A DNA stretch of 64,000 bases. Origin: Phymorhynchus buccinoides. Taxonomy: Eukaryota > Mollusca > Gastropoda > Neogastropoda > Raphitomidae. The first letter of the stretch is position 1. Every line of letters begins with the position of its first letter. A model generated the notes under the pieces. The model had not been told where the DNA came from and did no database searches. It saw only the letters and a list, made by a program, of their open reading frames with translations. Location: NCBI GenBank assembly GCA_017654935.2, contig CM065684.1, forward strand, positions 54,528,692 to 54,592,691. The letters are read 5' to 3'. The position numbers and the translations under genes were made by a program. Shown here in pieces: positions 56,394 through 64,000 of this stretch.

Positions 56394-56884
56394 CAGGGTT
56401 CATAGGGGTCTTACCAGTCCTTATAAGTCTTGACAAATTGAAATCTCCAAGTAAGGCCTTACAATTGCTTACATTCACTTCAAGGTCCTTACAAGTCCTG
56501 ACAGCTGCCAAAAACTGCCCTGAGCAGCAAGACCATACTCAAAATAGATCGCAGAAGCAGCACTTTTACACTTGAGAAACATCGCTCAGCACCTACTTCA
56601 CCTTACCCCCCCTCCCCCACCTTCCCGTTTCAACTGACGGCTTAGCAGACGAACGATGCACTGTGAGTTGTCAAGAGAAATTGGACTGAAATCTCGTTCT
56701 TTATCCTTGTGTCGTTTTGCGAGAAAACTCGTATATCTGTGTGGGGCTATTGCTTAGACATTGTTCACAATGCTGGGAAAGTGTTCCTTTCAAGATCGTT
56801 GGCTAAAAGATGGAGATTAACCTTACGCCTACAGGTCCTTACAAGGTCCTTACTTGGGGATAGCTGAAAGCCCTGGGAACCCTG
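56394..56884. mobile_element. hAT-like element, 5-bp TSD
   Basis: cagggttc at left and gaaccctg at right, flanked by TTTGA at 56389-56393 and 56885-56889. Subterminal repeats of tccttacaag/aaggtcctta. Confidence 0.78.
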
Positions 56885-56962
56885 TTTGAAGATTCCATTC
56901 TTTGTTATCCTTACTGTTTACTTTTACATGCTATATTTAGTGTTAATATTTGTACATATCGC

Positions 56963-57211
56963 CGTCCGCATGCAAAAGAGACGTATCTCAAAATTGGTCA
57001 TCTTCGAAGTGTTGGACTTACCAGTTGATCTAGACAAGCTGCATCATCGAACAAAGCTGTGAAGCAACAATTTGCAAAGATAAAACACTGATGGTGACGC
57101 TAAATGAATAAAAAATGATGTTATGTGGCCTGAAATGACCAAAATATTGAGTTTTCCATTCCTCATGTGAAGTGACGTCATTCGACTTACGTCTCTTTTG
57201 CATGCGGGCGA
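56963..57211. mobile_element. MITE with 25-bp inverted ends
   Basis: cgccgtccgcatgcaaaaga at left against tcttttgcatgcgggcg at right (near-perfect). Confidence 0.75.
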
Positions 57212-57896
57212 CAATGATATGATGTACTATTTTTATGTTGGTTTGTGTGTGCGTGTGTGTGTAGGTATACATGTGCCTTTGAAGGTTAAGTGTTGCAACA
57301 TTATAGTGTTATGCATTTGCTTCTATAGAATATGCCTTGTTTACTTATGCATTATTGTTTACTTACATCATGTGTTGGGCCCCATTTGGAGAATGTGTGT
57401 GTGTTGGATAACTATGTTTTATGTCAATTACATGTGTTTTATGTTATTTTACAAATTGGCTCTTCTGTTAGGTTATAACAATGTCTTATTTTGTCTTCAT
57501 TTTTATATGTGCATGCCGAAAAGCAAATTTCTTCACTTGTTTGGAGATAATAAAATTGGTGAATTGTTGTTGACGGCTTCGGCATAGGACGGGTATGGTT
57601 GGCTTCCAGTCTGTGTTCCATTGTTCTGAATTGATTCCCTTCGTCTTTTTTCTGGTTTCTCGATCAAAATATTTTGTAGTCAGTTCACATTGCATTTGAA
57701 TAGTTTCGTCTAGTTTTGCTACTTTTTTCTCTGGCACTGGTTTCATTTCTTCCATCCAAATTTATCTGGCTGACTTACCAAGTAGAGTTTTGCTTCTGAG
57801 TCTAGTCATCTTAACTTAATAGACATTTTGCAAAATAATTCAGCAGTTTTGTCTAGTTGTTGACCGTTGCTGCCATCTTGTGTGTGTGGGTGCTTT
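57212..57896. other. Unassigned stretch
   Basis: AT-rich, with short TG runs. No convincing ORF, RNA gene or repeat. Confidence 0.4.
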
Positions 57897-58318
57897 TTGT
57901 TTGTGGCTCAAGCCACAAACCTATAACTCACTTTGTCGGTTGGTCGGTCTGTCTGTCTGTCGGTCGGTCCAAAATTGTCGCACATATTGACAAAATTGTC
58001 GCACTTCAAATTGAGGCTGCATTTGAATAATTTTCGCCACTCTTTAAAATGATGTATTTTAAAGCGTACAAAATAATAAACATACGTCAGAGTTTAATCT
58101 GACATAAACACGACGAGTATGCGGTGCTTCTTTTGATGAATATAAGTAGGATACATAGTTTTAAATGTTTTCCAAAAGATATAAAAAGTTACGAAATGGT
58201 GCAGAGATAACATTCTGGTTTACAGATTAAAATTATTGAAAAGCCAGGGGAGGTGACTCATGATTGGAGTGGTAAAAAATAGACCGCATGCCACAAACTA
58301 TTGCGAATTCGCGCTTGC
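57897..58318. mobile_element. Hairpin-ended dispersed element (copy 2)
   Basis: Second copy of 12236-12650; starts gtttgtggctcaagccacaa. The 22-bp string beginning cagagtttaatctgac (58088) replaces the copy 1 sequence and recurs at 58500. Confidence 0.75.
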
Positions 58319-58710
58319 TTGTTTTTGTTTTTAACCTTGTGTGCTTTTTTCACTTCTTTTAATTGTCCTGTTGCTTTTTGGTACCACGTTGATGGCATGT
58401 TCACACAGAACTCAGGGAGAAATGATTTTAATAATTTTCGCCTGTGGGTTTCAAATAACGTCGTCACTTGCATTTTGAAATGTCAATTCCTGTGCTGCTC
58501 AGAGTTTAATCTGACATAAACTAAAGAGTTCATTTGTATGGAACTGTTGATATACTATGAAATGTGTGAGAGCTTACTGAACTATCTAAACCTACAGCTT
58601 ACGCAAAGACAGTGTGTGTTTCGGAGACTGTTGTGATTTAGGGAAGTATTGTTTGTGTGTTTGAAAAAGACATTTATGTTGAAATATCACATGCTTCGTT
58701 TTGCCTTGTC

Positions 58711-58745
58711 AATAAAATAATGTTACTTTGCACTTGCTTGTGTGG
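58711..58745 (+). terminator. Candidate polyadenylation signal
   Basis: AATAAA at 58711-58716 followed about 20 bp later by the GT-rich gcttgtgtggtgttttgg. It is the best-formed + strand cleavage signal downstream of CDAN1, but a 7.8-kb 3' UTR would be needed to link them. Confidence 0.35.
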
Positions 58746-58842
58746 TGTTTTGGCATAGACTGATCACAGGCTGACCGCTTATGCTACCTGCCACCCCCAC
58801 CTGGGCCTAACCATGCAGATGTTTTCTGAATGTAAGGTAGTA

Positions 58843-59014
58843 CAGTGGAACCTCCCTTATAAGACCTCCCATTGTAAGACTCCCTCCCATATAAGACCTG
58901 CTTCTCTGAAACATTGCCCTTCTTTGTAAGTATTAAAATTACCTCCCTTTAAGACCCCTCTATAAGACCTCATTTTGAATGATTTTTGAAGGTTTTATAA
59001 AGGAGGTTCCACTG
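58843..59014. mobile_element. CAGTGGAACCTCC mariner-type MITE
   Basis: TA + cagtggaacctccctta at left and aggaggttccactg + TA at right, with ataagacct boxes inside. Fragments of the same family start at 30637 and 48932. Confidence 0.88.
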
Positions 59015-59436
59015 TATTAAGAGATTAAACCTCTTAAGTATGTCCCCCTATGTATGTGTTTGTAAGTACATACATGCGTGTGTGTGTTGTGTACATGCGT
59101 ATGCACAAGTGTGTAGGTGTCTGTGTGTATGAGTGCACTCAAAATGGGGTGGAATTTCTCCCATGTTTTCGTCTTGACCCCTTAAAATTTGAAACTGGGG
59201 GTGAAAATACCCGTTAAAACTGTAAACAGGGGGTGAGTGTACCCCTCAAGAGAGGAAAACAATCAGGAACCCTGAAGTAAAAATGTTCTGAACTCCTTAT
59301 ATACTGCTCAGGAAATGCTAAGGTCCACTTCTTCACGAGCGATGTTTGTTGAGCCAGTGTTTCAAAACTATTTAAATGAATGTAATAAAAATTATTTGTT
59401 GTAGTTCAGTCATCTTATTTTTACCCATCTTTTTAC

Positions 59437-60030
59437 CAGCCGTGAACGTAGTGAGCGAAGCTGGTAATGTTTTGAGTGGATTCTGAAGCCGACTGACTAT
59501 CTATGTGAGCATGATAACGTTTGAATGGAGAGACCTAGGATGCTCAAATTTTGCATGCGGATAGTAGGTACTAACAAAATTTAGGCCAAGTTCGAAAATG
59601 GTCAAGCCGAAAATGCTGGCGCAATAACGGAGGGACCTAGGACACTCAAATTTTGCATGCGTGTAGGCACTTAAGATATCTAGGCTATGTTAAAAAAAAT
59701 GGTCATAGGTCAGGGTCACTGGTGCCGAAAATGCTGCAGAGCACCTGGCATGATAACGATTGAACGGAGGGACCTAAGACGTTCAAATTTTGCATGTGGA
59801 TAGGTACTTAGAATATCTCGGCACTATTTACAAATGAAGATCAAAGGTCAAGGACACTGGAGCAAAAGATGCTGCCGAGCACCTGGCACAATGATGTGCA
59901 GGGACCTAAGACACTCAAACTTTCCTTGCGGATAGATACTTAGGATATCTAGACCAAGTTCGAAAATCAAGGTCACTGGTCCCGAAACTGCTGCCGCGCG
60001 GCTGGTGGTCTAGCGTCTTAACGCTCTCGT
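59437..60030. repeat. Dispersed repeat with nuclear-receptor-like motifs (copy 2)
   Basis: Same ends as 50264-50637 (ttaccagccgtgaacg; gcgtcttaacgctctcgt). About four diverged internal units, each with ctcaaattttgcatgcg and most with tcaaggtca-like boxes. Confidence 0.72.
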
Positions 60031-60556
60031 TACTTTATGCGCTTGTAAAAAGCTGGCCCTTAATGATATTTGTTGAACAGATTTCAAATGTTATGCATGT
60101 CTCTTTTCCTTGATTTTGTGTGAGAGTGTGAGTGCGTTTATTAATGTTATTTCAGTTTTCAGTGAATGCGTCAAAATATAAACTTTTTTGTTGTCGGCTT
60201 TTTTTTGTATTAAACGTTTTTATTCGTTTTGTCATTTGAATATACATAACCAAAGAAAAACAAACAAATATATAATACATACATACATACATATATACAC
60301 AATACACACATACATAAACAAACATATATCGGACTAAGAAAAAAAAATGAAATCAACACCCAAATCGAAAAGGAAACGCTTTAAGAAACGCGGGTATTAA
60401 TATAAACTATGATGCCAGTACAAAAACAAAAAACAAAAAAGTAGATTACAAAATCACAGAAGAACAAACACACCCAACAAGTCATTTGGAAGAAAAAACA
60501 AAAACAAAAAAAAAAAAAAACATAAAAAAAACAGCATCCGTTACATACCCTGTACC

Positions 60557-61654
60557 TCAAGAAATAAGGGGTTTGTACAGTGACCATTTGGAAGTAAAGT
60601 CTTCATATGCCATATTTCTGCGTGCAATATATTCCTCGATTTTGAAACGATATTTTAACCTGCAGACAAAAACATTTAATACAGGAGGCTGACTGTTCAG
60701 TCTACATTTATATATATATTGCTTGGCATGTAGCATTATGTAATAAAAAATATTATCAATGCGCATGTTTTTATCATATCCAGCAATAACTAATGATTTC
60801 GTCAAATTTAAATTAATAACATTCTCACACTTCTCTTTTAATAAGTTTGCCAGTGTTTTACAAAACTCTTGGATTATTGGGCATTCCCAGAACATATGAA
60901 ATATGCTATCTTTGGAGATGGCACAAAAGCTACATCGATCTGTGTTTAATACACCCATCGACTTCAATATTACATTGGTTCCTAGGCATCTGTGGATGAT
61001 TCTTAATTGGAACCACTTAAGATTAAAATCAGATATTTTGTTAAGAAACAAAAAACATTTCTTCCAATCAATATCAATGTTCAGTTTTTCATTCCACTTT
61101 GTACACCCTTTTACATGGACATCATTGGCAATAAGTGTGTCATAATATAGTTTGGATCCTCTATGAATGGACAGCAGTGTTTTAAGGCACATGGGTGTAT
61201 CAAAACATTTATTATTCTTAACAGAAATATTTGTCTTTCTTACATATGTTGATAATGCTGCTCTATAACCATTAAATGTTACAAAATCTACATCAATGTT
61301 GTATTTGTGTGTAAAACATTCAAAAGACAAAAACTTCCCATTATCATCCAGAAAATGTGCTATGCAGTATACATCTTTATGTATAAATCTTTTCTTTGGA
61401 ATGAAACATTTTCCAACTAATATTCTTTTATTATAAAAAAACTGGATCAGCCAAAAGTTCATCTGAGTTTTTGTGACGGGTTTTATAGAAAAATAATTTA
61501 TATGAATAAAAAACATCGGCCCAAAACAAGTTTGTTTTACGGAATGTTGACATAATTTCTGGTCCATTGTTTTGTATTTCCTCAAGTAGAGGGAAATTAA
61601 ATGTAGCAATAGCTTTCCATTTATGGTTGCTTTTTTTGGTATTTTCTCATCCAA
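60557..61654 (-). pseudogene. LINE ORF2 C-terminal remnant, 365 codons
   Basis: The longest intact stretch of the LINE above. Typical post-RT region with a Cys/His motif (CSFCAISKDSIFHMFWECP), thought to bind nucleic acid in related elements. Its first ATG is internal, created by the upstream frame break; it is not an independent gene. Confidence 0.85.
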
Positions 61655-62132
61655 GTTAATTTTAAAGCAGAGGCAAACGTTTTCAATTCTGGTAAACCAA
61701 GACCCCCATTTATTATACTCTTATGTACAGTTTTTCTACTTATTTTATCACGCTTATTGTTCCACACAAATTTATAGCACATATTTTGTAGAGTTTGCAA
61801 AAACTTGTCGGGGGGGGGGGGTAGGCAGCAGGATCCACAAATGAATTAACTTTGACAAAATAAGAGATTTAAGGACTGCAACCCTGCCCATAGGAGTAAG
61901 CTGTCTTCGAACGCAAATTTTGAATAAATTTGTTATATCAGCTTGTTTTTCTGCATAGTTCAATTTTTTAAATCATTTGTAAACCAAATCCCCAGAATTT
62001 AGAATTTGTGTGGATTCCACTCTATGTTCAGGTGATCCATGTATTGTACCTCACAGTTTTTCCTGCTGCCTATCCAAATGGCACTCGTTTTCTCATAATT
62101 CAAGTATTTACTTCCAAATGTCTCCACAGTAT

Positions 62133-62498
62133 TTATGCATGCTTCAAATGATTTTTTATCCCCTCCCAATAAAAATTCTGTGTCGTCTGGGAAAGTTTAT
62201 GCTCTACGTTATTGATTGTTATTCCGTGTATATCTTTATTTTCTCGTATCATTGTAGCTAATATTTCAATGCATAAAACGAACAGGTATGGTGAAAGTGG
62301 ATCCCCTTGACGACAACCCCTTTTAATACTAAACCAATTAGATATTTGACCATTAACAAGAACACACGAATTGATGTTTCTATAAAACGTTTCTATCCAT
62401 TTACATATATCTTTTCGGAAACCAAAAGCTTTTAAAACTTTGAAGAGAAAATCCCAACTAACTGAATCAAACGCCTTCTCTAGATCTATGTTCAACAA
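62133..62498 (-). pseudogene. LINE reverse-transcriptase palm remnant
   Basis: DLEKAFDSVSWDFLF carries the first RT aspartate; GCRQGDPLSPYLFVLC is the second conserved block. The frame is lost just before the FADD box, so the ORF's last ~25 residues are out of frame. Confidence 0.85.
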
Positions 62499-62757
62499 AA
62501 GCCTGGATAAGTTATGCTCATTAAATATGCAATTGTGTCATAAATTAATCTAATATTGTCCCCTATATACCTATTCCGAATAAACCCTGTCTGGTCTTCA
62601 TTGATAAGATCAGGCAGAACAGTTTTTAAGCGATTAGCAATGCACGAAGATCCAATTTCATAAATGACGTTTAATAACGATATAGGTCTCCAATTTCGTA
62701 TATAATCTCTACATTTATCACCTTTGGGAATACACGTTATAATTCATTGTTTTTGTA

Positions 62758-63145
62758 CACATGAAAGTTCTCCCTTTATGAAACTAGCATTCAAAGCTCT
62801 CCAAGCTTACACTCCTTTTCGCTCTCTCCGATCTTCCCATGCCAAACTGTTGAAAGTTCCTAAAGTGAATTTAAAGTCTTTTGGACAGCGCAGTTTTAGT
62901 TTTTGCGCCCCCACTGTCTGGAACCCCTTGCCTGTTCACCTCCGTCACAATTCAGCACTTCCCGCTTTCAAAACCCAAATGAAAACTCACTTGTTACAAA
63001 GAGCGTTGTCTCTGTAACTTTTCACATTAATTAGACAATGATTGAATGAATGTGTATGTTGGCCCAATTGCGTGTGAATCAGTGAATGTGAGCGCCTTGA
63101 GTTTAATTCTTAAGAAAGGCGCTATGCAAATACATGTACTATGTA
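62758..63145 (+). mobile_element. CR1/L2-like LINE 3' end
   Basis: The + strand frame gives LAFKALQAYTPFRSLRSS, FGQRSFSFCAPTVWNPLPVH and FKTQMKTHLLQRAL before a stop at 63017. The 3' UTR has gagcgccttgag / aaggcgctatgcaaata and a (TATTA)n tail. It matches the motif order of the fragment at 25800-26090. Confidence 0.82.
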
Positions 63146-63189
63146 TTATTATGTATTATTAACTTACCACCAAGCTGAGTCCAAGAGGC

Positions 63190-63393
63190 CTAACTGGAGT
63201 CGGGTGCTGCGTTGCCATAGGATCCCTCCAGATAATAAGGGAAACCCTCGTAGCTCAGGGCGAACACACCACTAGGGCCCGCCGAGACTTGCAGAAAGTC
63301 TGACGATGGTGGCAGAAACTCCATGCGACGACCAGCCGTCATCCCCACCACCATCATCATCACCATCATCACTGATGTCGTTAGCCACAGCAT
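63190..63393 (-). CDS. Candidate small secreted protein, 67 codons
   Basis: The ATG at 63393 opens an ORF whose first ~21 residues (MLWLTTSVMMVMMMVVGMTA) look like a signal peptide. An RR pair follows and then an acidic/aromatic tail (FALSYEGFPYYLEGSYG) with no cysteines. It lies in a probable exon, 63168-63416, with a good acceptor (tctctcacttcag|cgc) and donor (ggtg|gtaagt, 22 bp past the stop). A probable untranslated first exon (about 63775-63863) and a TATA box are upstream. A second frame through the same exon is also open (NDISDDGDDDGGGDDG) but lacks a start. No family recognised. Confidence 0.45.
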   Translation of the reverse strand: MLWLTTSVMMVMMMVVGMTAGRRMEFLPPSSDFLQVSAGPSGVFALSYEGFPYYLEGSYGNAAPDSS

Positions 63394-63464
63394 CGTTGGG
63401 AGCTTGTGGGTTTGCGCTGAAGTGAGAGAGATTCAAGACTCCAGAAATCTTTAGTGTTTGGGGA

Positions 63465-63610
63465 AAAGAGAGAGAGAGAGAGAGAGACCTAGAGAGAGAG
63501 ACATACAGACAGAGAGAGAGAGAGAGACATACAGACAGAGAGAGAGAGAGAGACATACAGACACAGAGAGAGAGAGAGAGAGAGAGACATACAGACAGAG
63601 AGAGAGAGGG
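63465..63610. repeat. (AG)n-rich microsatellite with acatacagac interruptions
   Basis: Several AG runs separated by acatacagacagag-type spacers. Gives spurious Arg/Glu ORFs. Confidence 0.93.
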
Positions 63611-63774
63611 GCGGGGGGATGGCTTGAAGCTGTAGTTATTATTGTTGATAATTAAACAAATCGAAAGTAAGCGTCAACTGTGATATTACTCACTGATAAT
63701 GGTGATTGTCATGAGCACAATGGTTGCGTGGGTGGTAAGGGAAATGGGAGAGAGAGAGAGAGTAGGGTGGTTAC

Positions 63775-63863
63775 CTCTGACGATCCTCAGGAGAAGTGTA
63801 GAGTCAGAAGACGTGTAGAGCCAGGGAAAAGTGACAAAATCAAATCAAATCAACTTTTTTTTT
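63775..63863 (-). other. Predicted untranslated first exon of the right-edge gene
   Basis: Starts about 30 bp after the TATA box and ends at the donor cagag|gtaacc. It contains no ATG. The intron to 63417 holds (AG/TC)n repeats and a pyrimidine-rich 3' end. Confidence 0.35.
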
Positions 63864-63886
63864 AAAAAACCTGGGGGCACGTGCAG

Positions 63887-63942
63887 CTTTTATACACTGT
63901 CCACACCTCCAGCTCGTGACATTATGCAACACCTGTCACCTG
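63887..63942 (-). promoter_or_regulatory. TATA box and E-box cluster
   Basis: On the - strand TATAAAAG lies at 63894-63887. The palindromic E-box CACGTG is just downstream (63878-63883). Two CAGGTG E-boxes 7 bp apart lie upstream (63930-63942). The spacing fits a promoter driving the - strand small gene. Confidence 0.45.
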
Positions 63943-64000
63943 AGCATAGGCCGACCACCATTTTCGCTTTAGATCTTTTATTGACACTCTCTTATGATTC

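Larger units (their letters stand above)
60199..62757 (-). mobile_element. L1/Tx1-like LINE, 5'-truncated and broken
   Basis: Reading down the - strand: the reverse-transcriptase start ITCIPKGDKCR, NWRPISLLN and DQTGFI (62755-62530); then IDLEKAFDSVSWDF and GCRQGDPLSPYLFVL (62498-62270); then the FADD box, decayed to FPDDTEFLLGG (about 62190-62160); the GRVAVLKSLILSKL region (about 61880); and a 365-codon ORF (61654-60557) with a CSFC ... HMFWEC zinc-binding motif near its end. Frame breaks occur near 62510, 62195 and 61630, and an in-frame stop near 61995. The 3' end has AATAAA and a short A-tail at 60199-60207. The clade call is by motif similarity. Confidence 0.88.

Noticed and set aside
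60557..61654. A host gene of 365 codons
   Set aside because: Motifs and position place it as the C-terminal part of a broken LINE, with the RT domain directly upstream in other frames.
63458..63655. Arg/Glu-rich ORF (RERERERE)
   Set aside because: Translation of an (AG)n microsatellite.

Overview
This is a eukaryotic, non-coding-rich window. It has small exons with GT-AG introns, a 6.8-kb satellite, many microsatellites and layers of nested transposon remnants. The single large gene is the 3' two-thirds or more of the codanin-1 gene (CDAN1) on the + strand, found here as 20 coding exons between 7488 and 50929. All 19 exon-exon junctions are phase-compatible and give a continuous reading frame of about 1,156 residues ending in a stop codon. 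The first exon opens in mid-codon, so the N-terminal exons lie to the left of the window. The organism is probably a lophotrochozoan, and my best guess is a gastropod mollusc. This rests on repeat character (a tRNA-derived SINE with a GCGCTCTCC...CCCGAATTTCAC core, L1/Tx1-like and CR1/L2-like LINE remnants, abundant hAT and TTAA-type MITEs, TTAGGG repeats) and is an inference only.

Layout: 1-6827 is a 62-bp satellite, probably intronic, with a 2.1-kb higher-order duplication. 7488-8931 holds exons 1-3, closely hugged by MITEs. 8932-17719 is repeat-rich, with a minisatellite, a SINE and hAT elements, and hides a 62-bp exon at 13767. 17720-26684 carries exons 5-11. A 45-bp minisatellite there begins inside exon 7 and duplicates its splice donor about 15 times. 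30461-39018 carries exons 12-15, and 41681-47280 carries exons 16-19, including one unusually large 1.1-kb exon. A 1.8-kb block flanked by long direct repeats (48.8-50.7 kb) precedes terminal exon 20 (50837-50929). 51-60 kb is repeats with no recognisable gene. 60.2-62.8 kb is a broken L1/Tx1-like LINE (- strand) abutting a CR1/L2-like LINE tail. At the right edge is a candidate small gene on the - strand: TATA box, untranslated first exon, and a 67-codon ORF with a signal-peptide-like N-terminus.

The most informative non-genic structure is a coherent family of hAT-type DNA transposon derivatives. They have CAGACCTGCC-like terminal inverted repeats, and all five copies have perfect 6-bp target duplications. 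Four of the five copies keep a decayed zinc-finger coding exon of the parent transposase. Several other hAT-like families and two TTAA-flanked (piggyBac-like) MITE families are also present. Many are nested, which gives a relative insertion chronology.
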